A stretch of 64,000 nt of DNA, taken from Acinetobacter equi. GTDB taxonomy: Bacteria > Pseudomonadota > Gammaproteobacteria > Pseudomonadales > Moraxellaceae. Made by a program: the position numbers and the translations under genes. Every line of letters begins with the position of its first letter. The first letter of the stretch is position 1. The notes beneath the pieces are model-generated. The model did no database searches. It was not told the DNA's origin and saw only the letters and a program-made list of their open reading frames with translations. This document shows positions 17,410 through 27,692 of the stretch, piece by piece. The stretch lies in NCBI RefSeq assembly GCF_001307195.1, contig NZ_CP012808.1:1550001-1614000 (forward strand), in the 5' to 3' direction.

Positions 17410-18423
17410 TTAAACAGAGGCATAAAGCACCTTAAAACCATTTTGATCTGTTACAACCTTGCACTGACCAAAATTTTGTTCAATTAAAATTGGGTAGTTG
17501 AGGAAGCGATTTGCCACAATCCATAATTCACCTTTCGATTTCAGATGGCGCTTTGCTAATTTACAAAGACCTTCGCTCGCATCGTAATTTGTATGAATGC
17601 CTTGATGGAAAGGAGGATTACTCACAATAGCATCAAGCTCGGTTGGAGCATCACTAAAGTTTGCAACAGGGAGAATGTTAAACTGAGCAGGATCAATTCC
17701 ATTATGTTCAAATGTAAGCCTTGTTGAATGTAATGCAAAAGCATCTACATCTAAAGCATAAACACAATTTTCGGGATTAAGTTTTGCTAAGTAGCAAGCA
17801 ATAACACCAGCACCGCAACCAAAGTCCGCAATTTTACCTGATTTTACCTGTTGTAGGTATGGTAAAAGTACAGCAGTTCCAATATCAAGTTTTGCTTGGC
17901 TAAAAACTCCCGGTAATGCATAAATTTTAACTATTTGATCATTTATTTGTATTTCATAATTTTTAGTCCATTTCTCTAGCGAAGTTGCTTTTTTTATTAT
18001 CCCTAAGCTCATTTGCCAAAATTGGCAATGACGAGCACTATCGAGTTTAATACACTTTCCAAACTCTTGTAATTGTTTCGCAGCACGTTCAACCCCACTT
18101 TTTTTCTCGCCAACGAGGAAAATTTGAGTATTTAATTGAAACTTACTTACAATACAATCAAGGATATAATTGAGAAGTTCTTTGGATTTTGGAACAAAGA
18201 CAACAACTTGGTCAAAACTTTCTGTTGGTAATTCTGTACCAAAGTGAACTTTATAATTATTTTTTTCAAATGAAATAAAATCGGCATAATTCCAAGTCCA
18301 GATGTAACTATCTATGTCAGAACTTAAATTACTTATTAATTGGTCATTTGGGGCATTAATAAATAGCACTCGACCTTGAAGATGATCTTCTTGTCGTATG
18401 ACGACTTCACTTCTGGGATCCAT
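17410..18423 (-). CDS. rsmC: 16S rRNA m2G1207 methyltransferase RsmC
   Basis: A 337-residue tandem methyltransferase: the N-terminal inactive half is followed by the catalytic half with the SAM loop [16 protein letters not shown] and the N-P-P-F active site ([17 protein letters not shown]). It methylates G1207 of 16S rRNA in the 30S subunit. The start [15 protein letters not shown] is the family's usual N-terminus, so the ATG at 18423 is used, not a TTG farther upstream that overlaps the upstream gene's terminator. Confidence 0.9.
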   Translation of the reverse strand: MDPRSEVVIRQEDHLQGRVLFINAPNDQLISNLSSDIDSYIWTWNYADFISFEKNNYKVHFGTELPTESFDQVVVFVPKSKELLNYILDCIVSKFQLNTQIFLVGEKKSGVERAAKQLQEFGKCIKLDSARHCQFWQMSLGIIKKATSLEKWTKNYEIQINDQIVKIYALPGVFSQAKLDIGTAVLLPYLQQVKSGKIADFGCGAGVIACYLAKLNPENCVYALDVDAFALHSTRLTFEHNGIDPAQFNILPVANFSDAPTELDAIVSNPPFHQGIHTNYDASEGLCKLAKRHLKSKGELWIVANRFLNYPILIEQNFGQCKVVTDQNGFKVLYASV

Positions 18424-18436
18424 ATTAAACTCACAT

Positions 18437-18469
18437 GAAAAAACACTACTCAAGAAAATTGAGTAGTGT
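18437..18469 (-). terminator. xanP terminator
   Basis: On the minus strand CACTACTC-loop-GAGTAGTG is followed by six T. It falls between xanP and rsmC. Confidence 0.8.
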
Positions 18470-18485
18470 CTTAGTATAAATCAAA

Positions 18486-19856
18486 TTACTTATTTGTTTC
18501 AGGCAGAACAATATTTAGAATTAATGCGGCAATACCACCTGTCGCTACACCAGAACTGAAAATATTACGGAATAATTCAGGAAGATGTTCTAAAATTTGA
18601 GGAACTTGTGCTACACCAAGACCTAATGCTAAAGAAATCGCAATAATTAGAAGTGCACGACGATCAAGATGAATACCAGATAAGATATTAATTCCTGACG
18701 CGGCTACAGCACCAAACATCACCATTACAGCACCACCAAGTACAGCTTGAGGAACAGCTTGAATTACACCAGCAACAGCAGGAAGTAGTCCTAGTATTAC
18801 CAATAGAGCAGCAATCCAAATACCAACATAACGGCTAGCAACGCCTGTAAGTTGGATCACACCATTATTTTGTGCAAATACTGAACTTGGGAAAGTATTA
18901 AAAATACCTGCTAGGAATGAGTTTGCACCATTAACAAGTACACCACCTTTAATGCGTTGCATCCACGATGCACCATCTACAGGTTGGTTGGAAAGTTTAG
19001 ATGTTGCAGTGATATCACCAATGGCTTCTAGTGAAGTTACTAAATAAATAAACGCCATTGGAATAAATAGACTCCAAGAAAAGTCTAAACCAAAATGCAT
19101 AGGTGTTGGAATTTGTACAAGAGGAGTCTCTTGAAGACCTGAGAAATCTAAATGTCCCATAAAACCAGCAAGAATATAGCCAGCTACGAGCGCAATTAAA
19201 ATTGCAGAACTTTTTACCCAAGTAATACGAACACGGTTAAGTAAAATAATTAAAGCTAAAACTGTACAAGACATAATAAGGTTATCGGCATTAGCAAAGG
19301 TTTTATCTCCCATTGCTTGATAACCACCGCCCATACTAATCAGACCTTCTTTAATTAAGGTCAAACCAATGAGTAAAACCACAATACCTGTAACTAATGG
19401 CGTAATTAATTTTTTTACCCAAGGTAGAATGCGAGAAACACCCATTTCAATAAATGAGCCAGCAATTACAACCCCAAAAATTGCTGCCATAACAGATTCA
19501 ACAGGAGTTCCTGCTGCAACCATAGCAGAACCAATACCAATAATTGGACCAATAAAGTTAAAACTTGTTCCTTGAACAATGAGAAGCCCGGCACCAAAAG
19601 GTCCTACTTTTTTACATTGTAAAAAGGTTGCGATACCTGAAATGACCAATGACATGGACAAAATCATATTGGTATCTTCTTTAGATACACCTAATGCCAA
19701 ACAAATGAGCAAGCCAGGCGTTACGATTGGAACGATAATGGCAAGAAGATGTTGAAAGGCGGCTAAAAAGGCGATAAAAGGAGAAGGGCGATCGTTAAGT
19801 CCATAGACAAGATCAAGTTGATCTTTCTGATTTGGAGATTGATTTAAATCTGACAT
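18486..19856 (-). CDS. xanP: Xanthine permease XanP-like (NCS2 family)
   Basis: A 456-residue nucleobase:cation symporter with 14 helices. The NCS2 signature regions are QGTSFNFIGPIIGIGSAM, the TM8 segment TSLEAIGDITATS and the TM10 QNNGVIQLTGVASRYVG motif; these match E. coli XanP closely throughout. It takes up xanthine in the inner membrane. Its start faces typA divergently, 173 bases away. Confidence 0.88.
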   Translation of the reverse strand: MSDLNQSPNQKDQLDLVYGLNDRPSPFIAFLAAFQHLLAIIVPIVTPGLLICLALGVSKEDTNMILSMSLVISGIATFLQCKKVGPFGAGLLIVQGTSFNFIGPIIGIGSAMVAAGTPVESVMAAIFGVVIAGSFIEMGVSRILPWVKKLITPLVTGIVVLLIGLTLIKEGLISMGGGYQAMGDKTFANADNLIMSCTVLALIILLNRVRITWVKSSAILIALVAGYILAGFMGHLDFSGLQETPLVQIPTPMHFGLDFSWSLFIPMAFIYLVTSLEAIGDITATSKLSNQPVDGASWMQRIKGGVLVNGANSFLAGIFNTFPSSVFAQNNGVIQLTGVASRYVGIWIAALLVILGLLPAVAGVIQAVPQAVLGGAVMVMFGAVAASGINILSGIHLDRRALLIIAISLALGLGVAQVPQILEHLPELFRNIFSSGVATGGIAALILNIVLPETNK

Positions 19857-20029
19857 GAATGACGCAAATTGTGGCTAGGTGGTGGTATTCTAATCTGATT
19901 AAATGATTTATAAAATGAAAAGCGTACAACTCGAATAAAAAAATCGATATTGTCAATAAACAGTCACTACTAAAAGTTAAGTTTTTTCTGTATAATTTGC
20001 CCTCAAATTTAAAGCGTATCGAATTATAC

Positions 20030-21862
20030 ATGTCAGATATTAAAACTCTCCGTAACATTGCCATTATTGCGCACGTCGATCATGGTAAAACGACTCTTGT
20101 AGACAAACTTTTACAGCAATCAGGTGCTCTTGGCGATCGCGCGGGCGAGATCGAACGTGTCATGGATTCAGGCGCTATTGAAAGTGAACGTGGTATTACC
20201 ATTCTTGCAAAAAACACTGCAATTAAATGGTTAGACAAACGTACTGATACTGAATACCGTATTAACATCGTGGACACCCCGGGACACGCCGACTTCGGTG
20301 GTGAAGTTGAACGTGTAATGTCTATGGTTGACTGTGTACTGCTTCTTGTTGACTCTCAAGAAGGTCCAATGCCGCAAACTCGTTTCGTAACGCAAAAAGC
20401 GTTCGCACGTGGTTTGAAGCCAATCGTAATTATCAATAAAGTAGACAAGCCAAGTGCTCGTCCTGATTGGGTAATCGACCAAGTATTCGATTTATTTGAT
20501 AATCTTGGTGGTACTGACGAACAGTTAGACTTCCCTGTGGTATATGCATCTGGTCTTCGTGGTGTAGCTGGTCCTTCTCCAGAAGAACTTGCTGAAGATA
20601 TGACTCCATTGTTCCAAACAATCGTAGATATCGTTGAGCCACCAGCAGTTGACGTTGATGGTCCATTCCAAATGCAAGTGTCTTCACTTGACTATAACAG
20701 CTTCGTTGGTGTTATCGGTGTAGGCCGTATTCAACGTGGTTCTGTGAAGTTAAACACACCTGTAACTGTGATTGATAAAGACGGTAAAACACGTAACGGT
20801 CGTATCTTGAAAATCATGGGTTACCATGGCTTAGATCGCGTTGATGTTGAAAGTGCATCAGCTGGTGATATCGTTTGTGTAACTGGTATTGATGAACTTC
20901 ATATTTCTGACACAATTTGTGATCCGAAAAATGTTGAAGCATTACCTGCACTTTCTGTAGACGAACCTACAGTATCTATGACATTCCAGGTAAACAACTC
21001 ACCGTTTGCTGGTAAAGAAGGTAAATTTGTAACTTCACGTAACATCCGTGAACGTCTTGACCGCGAATTAATTCACAACGTAGCACTTCGTGTTGAAGAC
21101 ACTGATAGTCCAGACCGTTTCAAAGTATCTGGCCGTGGTGAACTTCATCTTTCAGTATTAATTGAAAACATGCGTCGTGAAGGCTTCGAGATGGGTGTAT
21201 CTCGTCCGCAAGTAATCTTGAAAGAGATTGATGGCGTAATGCAAGAACCGTACGAAAACGTAACTTTTGACGTTGAAGAACAGCACCAAGGTTCTGTAAT
21301 GGAGCAAATGGGGCATCGTAAAGGCGAAATGACTAATATGGAAGTTGACGGTAAAGGCCGTATCCGTATTGAAGCAACTGTTCCTTCACGTGGCTTAATC
21401 GGTTTCCGTTCAGAATTCCTTACAATGACTTCTGGTACTGGTATCATGACGTCTAGCTTCTCTCATTATGGTCCTATGAAACAAGGTACTGTTGCGAAGC
21501 GTCAAAACGGTGTGTTGATTTCTATGGTTCAAGGTACTTGCTTGGGCTATGCATTGTTCAGCTTACAAGACCGTGGTCGTCTATTTGCTAAACCACAGTT
21601 AGAAGTTTACGAAGGTATGATCGTAGGTATCAACTCTCGTTCAGACGATATGGTTGTTAACCCAACTAAAGCGAAACAATTAACAAACGTTCGTGCTTCT
21701 GGTACTGATGATGCATTAACATTAGTTCCACATCTTGAATACACGCTTGAACAAGCACTTGAATTCATTGAAGATGATGAATTGGTTGAAGTAACACCTA
21801 AATCAATCCGTATTCGTAAGCGTTGGTTGACTGAAAACGAACGTAAACGTAACAAATCTTAA
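20030..21862 (+). CDS. typA: Ribosome-associated translational GTPase TypA/BipA
   Basis: A 610-residue EF-G-like GTPase: G domain with AHVDHGKTTLVDKLLQQSG, ERGITILAKN switch I, DTPGHADFGG and NKVD; then domains II, III, V and the BipA C-terminal domain. It assists 50S assembly and growth in stress. The ATG at 20030 is used because TATAAT at 19991-19996 places the transcript start after the earlier in-frame ATG at 19997. Length matches E. coli BipA (607). Strong codon bias compared with neighbours. Confidence 0.96.
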   Translation: MSDIKTLRNIAIIAHVDHGKTTLVDKLLQQSGALGDRAGEIERVMDSGAIESERGITILAKNTAIKWLDKRTDTEYRINIVDTPGHADFGGEVERVMSMVDCVLLLVDSQEGPMPQTRFVTQKAFARGLKPIVIINKVDKPSARPDWVIDQVFDLFDNLGGTDEQLDFPVVYASGLRGVAGPSPEELAEDMTPLFQTIVDIVEPPAVDVDGPFQMQVSSLDYNSFVGVIGVGRIQRGSVKLNTPVTVIDKDGKTRNGRILKIMGYHGLDRVDVESASAGDIVCVTGIDELHISDTICDPKNVEALPALSVDEPTVSMTFQVNNSPFAGKEGKFVTSRNIRERLDRELIHNVALRVEDTDSPDRFKVSGRGELHLSVLIENMRREGFEMGVSRPQVILKEIDGVMQEPYENVTFDVEEQHQGSVMEQMGHRKGEMTNMEVDGKGRIRIEATVPSRGLIGFRSEFLTMTSGTGIMTSSFSHYGPMKQGTVAKRQNGVLISMVQGTCLGYALFSLQDRGRLFAKPQLEVYEGMIVGINSRSDDMVVNPTKAKQLTNVRASGTDDALTLVPHLEYTLEQALEFIEDDELVEVTPKSIRIRKRWLTENERKRNKS

Positions 21863-21880
21863 TTTTTAAATTAAGATGGG

Positions 21881-21913
21881 AAAAACCGTTAACTTAAAGT
21901 TAGCGGTTTTTTT
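21881..21913 (+). terminator. typA terminator
   Basis: AAAAACCGTTAAC-loop-GTTAGCGGTTTTTTT with one G-T pair in the stem and a good T run. Confidence 0.9.
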
Positions 21914-22025
21914 GTATTATTTAGTTGAAAAGTATTTAGTAATAAAATTAAACCTAGTAAATTACTGGGTATTAATGTAGCACTTTTCTACGTTGGAATT
22001 TTCTACTATAAATACTGGAGAAAAC

Positions 22026-22457
22026 ATGAGTATTATTCAAGAATTTAAAGAGTTTGCTGTCAAAGGCAACGTCATGGATTTGGCCGTTGGTGTCATTATT
22101 GGTGGAGCATTTGGTAAAATTATTGATTCAGTCGTTGCTGATTTAATTATGCCTTTGGTTTCTTGGATACTTGGTGGAAAAGTTGATTATTCAAATTGGT
22201 TTGTTATTTTAGGCGATAATCCTGAAAATATAACAAATCTTGCAGCTGCAAAAGAAGCGGGTTTGAATGTCTTTGCTTATGGTAATTTTATTACGATTTT
22301 AATTAATTTTATTTTATTAGCTTGGGTTGTTTTTTGGTTAGTTAAAGTCATGAATAAATTACGTCGTGAAAAAGCAGTAGAGCCAGCTGCACCTGCTCCA
22401 ACGCCTGAGGATATTACTTTATTGCGTGAAATTCGTGATGAGTTGAAAAAGAAATAG
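22026..22457 (+). CDS. mscL: Large-conductance mechanosensitive channel
   Basis: A 143-residue two-helix channel that opens under membrane tension to release solutes. The conserved N-terminal amphipathic helix is followed by TM1 ([24 protein letters not shown]), TM2 and a charged C-terminal helix ([17 protein letters not shown]). GGAG lies five bases before the ATG at 22026; an earlier ATG in frame lacks this. Confidence 0.95.
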   Translation: MSIIQEFKEFAVKGNVMDLAVGVIIGGAFGKIIDSVVADLIMPLVSWILGGKVDYSNWFVILGDNPENITNLAAAKEAGLNVFAYGNFITILINFILLAWVVFWLVKVMNKLRREKAVEPAAPAPTPEDITLLREIRDELKKK

Positions 22458-22470
22458 AAATATATTAAGT

Positions 22471-22501
22471 TTTATAACGGTATAATATATGCCGTTATAA
22501 A
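22471..22501. repeat. Perfect inverted repeat between mscL and the broken gene
   Basis: TTTATAACGG and CCGTTATAAA flank 11 bases (TATAATATATG). It could be a weak mscL terminator, although T runs are poor, or an operator, since a TATAAT-like element lies in the loop. Confidence 0.5.
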
Positions 22502-22523
22502 GCTTATAATCAGAATTATTTGA

Positions 22524-23480
22524 ATGAAAAAAATATTAAAATTTATATTTTTTATTTCTACTATTTTAATTGTAGATGCTTGTAGTTGGATTAATACGAA
22601 ACCACTTGTTGATCAGCAATTTGTAAATGCATTAACTTTAGATTATGCACAAAAATTAGATAAATTCTGTCAAAAATATGATGGGAATGATCTTGGTTAA
22701 AGTATTTATTATCATCGTGATTTTTTAGAAACGAATATATTTTTAGGTTTAAAAGATCATAATTTTGAAATTTTAACTTTTAGAGATTTTAAAGATCCTA
22801 CTTTAAAATACATGAATAATATTTATGAACAAGAAGGTATTTATACAAAAGAGGCGAATAAATTTATTTTTAAAGTCGAAAATCAAAAAAGAAAAACAGA
22901 TGATAGAAGTAATATCTTTAATATACATGATGCAACTTTAATAAATATTAGAAACAATAAATACTTAATTACTAATTTAGATGCAGTAGCTCATTCTTTA
23001 TCTTGGTCAAATCAACTTGGTGGTTTACCGGTCTATTTTGAAAAAATTTCATGTACATATAATGAACTGAAAAACTTAATAAATATTGAAGATATGAGCA
23101 CATTGTCTTTCCAAGATTTACCTAGTATTTTAAAAGAGAAAGTTTTAGAAAGACCATTACATTTAAAAATTAATCATGTAGAAGATATCACTCAACAAAT
23201 TAAAGGACATGATGATCCTGAAACGCCTATAGTACAAAATGTTAAACTGAATACCGATATATCTAAATTGTTTAAAGATCAGTCAATATGTTTTTTTCAA
23301 CAATCTGGCGCACGATGGGATGGAGCAATTATAGAACCAAATGTTCCCAATACTATTGCTGAAGTTTATATTTATCAATTAGATGAAGGAGTTGAATATA
23401 TTGCGATGAAAGAAGGCGATATGGCAACAACATCAGAGCTAGAATGTGAGGATGAACAAATAAAATTATTTGATAATTAG
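22524..23480 (+). pseudogene. Hypothetical exported protein gene broken by one in-frame stop
   Basis: One reading frame runs from the ATG at 22524 through 319 codons to 23480, interrupted only by TAA at 22698-22700. The N-terminus is a hydrophobic signal ending IVDACSW, perhaps an unusual lipobox with Asp at -2. After the stop the frame continues without a break (SIYYHRDFLETNIF...), and codon use is uniform across it. I do not recognise a family. The long downstream ORF from 22812 is therefore the tail of this gene, not an independent gene. A sequencing error at one base is the alternative. Confidence 0.7.
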
Positions 23481-23484
23481 GTGT

Positions 23485-23512
23485 ATTCTTCCTCTTTTTT
23501 GGGAGGAAGAAT
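23485..23512. terminator. Hairpin between convergent broken gene and ppiC
   Basis: ATTCTTCCTC-loop-GAGGAAGAAT type inverted repeat with a T-rich loop, placed between two 3' ends. Confidence 0.55.
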
Positions 23513-23520
23513 TTGCAGTG

Positions 23521-23805
23521 TTAGAAATCCATACGGAATTTAATTTCTAATAAATGCCATCCAAACTGACTTTTAATTGGGCCATGAAGTTCACGTTCTG
23601 CTAAAGTGAAAACTGCTTTATCAATAGGGGCAACAAGTTGTCCTTTTTTAATATCACCAAGTTCACCCCCTTTTTTAGCAGATGGACAAGTTGAATGCTG
23701 CTTTGCAATTTTAGCGAAATCAGCACCATCTTTAATTTTCTTTTTCAATTGTTCACAAAGATCTTTATCTTTAACTAAAATATGGCGGACGATAGCAGAC
23801 TTCAT
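23521..23805 (-). CDS. ppiC: Parvulin peptidyl-prolyl isomerase PpiC
   Basis: A 94-residue single-domain cytoplasmic parvulin that interconverts cis and trans prolyl bonds. Family motifs HILVKDKDLCEQL, HSTCPSAKKGGELGD, and GPIKSQFGWHLLEI are all present. The start overlaps the mutM stop (ATGA) and AAGGA lies eight bases upstream, so it is co-transcribed with mutM. Confidence 0.93.
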   Translation of the reverse strand: MKSAIVRHILVKDKDLCEQLKKKIKDGADFAKIAKQHSTCPSAKKGGELGDIKKGQLVAPIDKAVFTLAERELHGPIKSQFGWHLLEIKFRMDF

Positions 23806-24656
23806 ACAGATGTTCCTTTTACAACTTTCTTGGACGTTGTTTTGACCTTTTTAAGGGGTTGGCATTCAGGGCAGAAGACAGATGCACGTTGTCCTAATTT
23901 TATATTTTCTAAAATTGTTTCGCAGTTCACACACATTTCGCCTACACGTCCATAAGCCAATAGTGTCTGTTGAAAATAACCATTTTCACCCATTGCATTA
24001 CTAAAATCACGTAATGTCGATCCACCTAAATCAATCGCTTGCTTTAATATTCGTTTAATTTCGACCACTAATTTTTCAATTTGAATTGGATTTAAATCTT
24101 TTGCTGGTTGTGCAGGATGAATACCTAAATTGAATAAGCTTTCAGTAGCATAAATATTTCCAACACCAACAACGATATGATTATCCATAATTGCAACTTT
24201 AATAGCAGTATTTTTATTTTTTAATTTCTGCGCTAAATAGTCAGCATTAAAGTCATCACTTAATGGTTCAGGACCTAATGTGTCAATCAATTTATTGTGA
24301 GACAGTTCATCTAACCATAAAATACAACCAAAACGACGTGGATCATGGTAACGCAATTGTTGATCTTCAAATTGAATAATTAAATGATCATGTTTACGTA
24401 ATTCTTCCGAGTTTGTACAAATACGAAAGCTTCCAGACATGCCTAGATGCCAAAGCATCGTATCATTTTCAAATTTAGCCAAAATATATTTTGAACGTCT
24501 AGAGAGACCAATAAGTTTTTGCCCGACTAATTTTTGAATGTCATTAGGAATGGGCCAACGTAAGCTGGCTTGTTTTACTTGAACATCAAGAACAGTTTCA
24601 TTTAAAAGAGGGAGTAAACTCGTTTTTGTTGTTTCAACTTCAGGTAATTCTGGCAT
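23802..24656 (-). CDS. mutM: Formamidopyrimidine-DNA glycosylase
   Basis: A 284-residue base-excision-repair enzyme that removes 8-oxoguanine and nicks the abasic site. The N-terminal catalytic PELPEVE is intact (P2 nucleophile, E3), the helix-two-turn-helix lies around residues 125-215, and the C-terminal zinc finger has CVNC and CPEC. The ATG at 24656 is required so that Pro2 is exposed; a longer frame from 24689 would bury it. The stop overlaps ppiC. Confidence 0.95.
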   Translation of the reverse strand: MPELPEVETTKTSLLPLLNETVLDVQVKQASLRWPIPNDIQKLVGQKLIGLSRRSKYILAKFENDTMLWHLGMSGSFRICTNSEELRKHDHLIIQFEDQQLRYHDPRRFGCILWLDELSHNKLIDTLGPEPLSDDFNADYLAQKLKNKNTAIKVAIMDNHIVVGVGNIYATESLFNLGIHPAQPAKDLNPIQIEKLVVEIKRILKQAIDLGGSTLRDFSNAMGENGYFQQTLLAYGRVGEMCVNCETILENIKLGQRASVFCPECQPLKKVKTTSKKVVKGTSV

Positions 24657-25024
24657 GAGGATAATCAATATGAAAGCAAGAATAGACACAATATCGGGTT
24701 GTTTATAAAGAATTACAAGATTTTTTGGTGAATATTTGACTATTTCACATATTTGGATAAATAATAGATTTTTATATTAATTAATAAATTATGGTTCAGT
24801 ATTTTTTATTTTTAAGTGTGTGTTTTTAAGTTATTGATTTAAAGTAAAAAGTATTTAAAATTCTTTTGGGTCTATTTAAGTGTTAAATTTTTTTATAAAT
24901 AAAAGTTTAGTATTTAATAAAGAAAAGAAAGATAAAAGTTATAAGAAATACTGTATTTTTTAGCAGGTAAATGTGAATAGTGTATCTAATTCACATCGCT
25001 CTCTATATTTTAGGTTCATGTGTT
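24657..25024. other. Gene-free AT-rich spacer between mutM and the OprB porin
   Basis: About 370 bases of very AT-rich DNA between divergent genes. It must carry both promoters, but I could not pick one with confidence, and no open frame, repeat or hairpin stands out. Confidence 0.4.
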
Positions 25025-26290
25025 ATGAATAAGTTTGCTTTAGCCTTTTTTCCAATATCATTTTTATTTTCTTCTGGCATGTTGTTTGCTCAAGATATTT
25101 TTGATCCTAAAGGGCAGTATATGCTTGGCGATTGGGATGGAAAAAGAAATGAATTAGCTCAGAAAGGAATTAAGTTTGAGGCAAATCTATTGGCAGATGC
25201 AGCATATTTAGCAGATGGTGGAAGAAATCCACATGCTGACCCAACTGTAGCAAGTCAATTATGGCTTGGCTCAGCATTTGACATGGAAAAGTTAGCAGGT
25301 TGGAACGGAGTAAATATTCGTTTTGTTATGACTGCTCGACAAGGACAAAGTACATCAATTCGAGATATTCAGGATGCAAACGCACCAGAATTAGCAAATG
25401 TTCAAGGTGCATATGGTCGAGGGAATCAAGATAGCCGTTTGACAGAGTTATCAATTGAAAAGAACTTTAAAGAACAAGGGATTAGTGTAAAAGTTGGTCG
25501 TTTAGGGCTTGGCATGGACTTTAATGTTATGGCCTGTGATTTTGTGAGTACTGCATTTTGTGCAGCACAAATGGGAAAATGGCAGGGTAATATTTGGATG
25601 AACACGCCTGTAGCACAATGGGCAGGACGCATAAAATATCAGATTAATCCTGAAATTTTTACACAAATAGGTGTGTATGAATTCAATCCAGACAATGGTA
25701 ATGGTCAAGCAGAAGGTCAAGGCTGGAGCTTGGATATGGATAATGCTGATGGTGTGACAATTCCAGTAGAGGTCGTGTGGCAACCTAAGTCGTTTGTTAA
25801 TGGTCTAGCAGGAAGCTATCGTTTAGGTGGTATGTACAATACTGCCGATGATCAAATTAACCAAAAAGATGTTGTGACAGGTAAAGTTAAAAATCGTACA
25901 TTTGCAGGCTGGTTAGCCATAGAGCAGCAGCTATTATCAACAGGTGAAGGTAAGCGTGGTCTGCACAGTTTTGCAAACTTTACTTGGCATGATCGAGTAA
26001 CGAATAAAATTGATAATTCACAACAGCTTGGGATCAAATATATTGGATTATTAGATCAACATCCAAATGATATTTTAGGTCTAGGCGTAAACCGCATTCA
26101 TGTGAACAATAGACTTAATAATCCTAACTTAGATGCAAGCGCAGAATATAATATTGAATTAAATTATGCTTATAATGCAACACCATGGTTAATGTTACGT
26201 CCAAACATTCAATATGTGATTAATCCAGGTTCTTCAAATAATGTAGATAATGCATTTGTATTAGGGTTAAGCTCACGAATCATTTTCTAA
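25025..26290 (+). CDS. Carbohydrate-selective porin, OprB family
   Basis: A 421-residue outer-membrane porin. The signal peptide ends near residue 22 (SGMLFAQD). The OprB start pattern YMLGDWDGKRNELAQKGI and GRLGLGMDF are visible, and the protein ends in Phe preceded by alternating residues (GLSSRIIF), as expected of outer-membrane barrels. In Acinetobacter OprB proteins are linked to glucose uptake. An earlier in-frame ATG at 24980 would add a non-signal extension and is not used. Confidence 0.88.
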   Translation: MNKFALAFFPISFLFSSGMLFAQDIFDPKGQYMLGDWDGKRNELAQKGIKFEANLLADAAYLADGGRNPHADPTVASQLWLGSAFDMEKLAGWNGVNIRFVMTARQGQSTSIRDIQDANAPELANVQGAYGRGNQDSRLTELSIEKNFKEQGISVKVGRLGLGMDFNVMACDFVSTAFCAAQMGKWQGNIWMNTPVAQWAGRIKYQINPEIFTQIGVYEFNPDNGNGQAEGQGWSLDMDNADGVTIPVEVVWQPKSFVNGLAGSYRLGGMYNTADDQINQKDVVTGKVKNRTFAGWLAIEQQLLSTGEGKRGLHSFANFTWHDRVTNKIDNSQQLGIKYIGLLDQHPNDILGLGVNRIHVNNRLNNPNLDASAEYNIELNYAYNATPWLMLRPNIQYVINPGSSNNVDNAFVLGLSSRIIF

Positions 26291-26310
26291 GAATATTTGC
26301 AAATTTAGGA

Positions 26311-26341
26311 AGGTGGTAGGTTATGTCTATCACCTTTTTTT
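26311..26341 (+). terminator. Terminator of the OprB porin gene
   Basis: AGGTGGTAG-loop-CTATCACCT followed by seven T; one mismatch in the stem. Confidence 0.75.
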
Positions 26342-26523
26342 ATGGATAAAAATTGATTAGATTCTAAAAATGATCAAATTATAAGAATATATAAATCATA
26401 TTTTATATGAATATTATTAGTTATTTTGTGATACATATTAGGTCATAATAAATGTTAAATATCATTTTATGAGAACATTTATATTAATTGACTATTATTA
26501 AAGTGATATCTGAAGAGGACAAA

Positions 26524-27627
26524 ATGGCATTATTATTTCAGCCAATTCAATTCGGAGAATTGAAGTTATCAAATAAGATTGTAATTGCACCAATGTGTCA
26601 ATATTCTGCAAATGAAAAAGGCGAGCCTACATTTTGGCATGAACAACAATGGGCACAGTATGCTTTATCTGGAGCGGGATTGTGTATTGTTGAAGCAACA
26701 GCAGTTCAGCCAGAGGGGCGTATTAGTTATGCCGATTTAGGATTATGGAATAATCAGCAGGCTGAAAAAATAAAAGATATTTTATTAAAAGTTAAAAAAA
26801 TATCACCGATGCCGATTGCAGTTCAACTTGCACATGCAGGACGAAAGGCATCTAGTAATTTACCATGGAAAGGTGGTCGCCAAATTTCAGCAAATGATGA
26901 TTTAGGTTGGCAGACTGTATCGGCAAGCCATTTACCTTTTCATCCTGAAGATATGGTGCCAACAGCTTTAGATGAGAATGGGATTAGTCTGCTTATTCAA
27001 GATTTTACTCAAGCCGCGAAACGGGCGGTAAATGCTGGATTTGATCTTATTGAAATTCATGCTGCACATGGCTATTTACTGCATCAATTTTTATCCCCAT
27101 TATCCAATCAAAGGACGGATGAGTATGGTGGAAATCTTGAAAATAGAATGCGTTTAACTCTAGACGTTTTTAAAGCAATAAAAGAAAGTGTACCTAAAAA
27201 GTATCCAATTGGTATTCGAATTTCTGCAACAGATTGGGTGGAAAATGGCTGGGATATTGAATCATCTAAAATTCTTGCTCAAAAATTAGAAGACTTAGGT
27301 GCTGCTTATATTCATGTTTCTACAGCAGGTTTACATATTGATCAATCTATTCAAATAAAAGAAAACTACCAAGTTCCATTTGCTGAAGAAATCAAAAAAA
27401 CTGTTAAAATTCCTGTGATTGCTGTTGGAATGATTTCAGATGCAGATCAAGCTGAAGAAATTTTACAAAATCATCAGGCCGATGCAATTGGTATTGCTAG
27501 AGCGATCCTTTATAATCCTCATTGGCCTTGGCATGCTGCAGCAAAGCTAGGTGAAAAGATTCAAGTATCTCCCCAATATTTACGAAGTCAGCCTCATGGG
27601 CTAAAAGACTTGTTCATTTCTTTTTAA
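26524..27627 (+). CDS. NADH:flavin oxidoreductase, old yellow enzyme YqjM-like
   Basis: A 367-residue TIM-barrel FMN ene-reductase. C25 (IAPMCQYSA) marks the thermophilic-like (YqjM) class; the substrate-binding HAAHGYLLHQFLSP and FMN-binding GRAIL-like C-terminal segment are present. It reduces activated double bonds or electrophiles, role in vivo unknown. GAGGA lies before the ATG at 26524. A carrier of the AEC family follows 65 bases downstream and may be co-transcribed. Confidence 0.9.
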   Translation: MALLFQPIQFGELKLSNKIVIAPMCQYSANEKGEPTFWHEQQWAQYALSGAGLCIVEATAVQPEGRISYADLGLWNNQQAEKIKDILLKVKKISPMPIAVQLAHAGRKASSNLPWKGGRQISANDDLGWQTVSASHLPFHPEDMVPTALDENGISLLIQDFTQAAKRAVNAGFDLIEIHAAHGYLLHQFLSPLSNQRTDEYGGNLENRMRLTLDVFKAIKESVPKKYPIGIRISATDWVENGWDIESSKILAQKLEDLGAAYIHVSTAGLHIDQSIQIKENYQVPFAEEIKKTVKIPVIAVGMISDADQAEEILQNHQADAIGIARAILYNPHWPWHAAAKLGEKIQVSPQYLRSQPHGLKDLFISF

Positions 27628-27692
27628 ATTCTCTTAAGTGAAGGCATTGGGTTGTGGTGCAGCTTAATGCTTTTTAAAAGGACATAATCATT

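Noticed and set aside
20080..21855. Several long antisense frames within typA
   Set aside because: Produced by strong codon bias of typA; no ribosome sites or domains.
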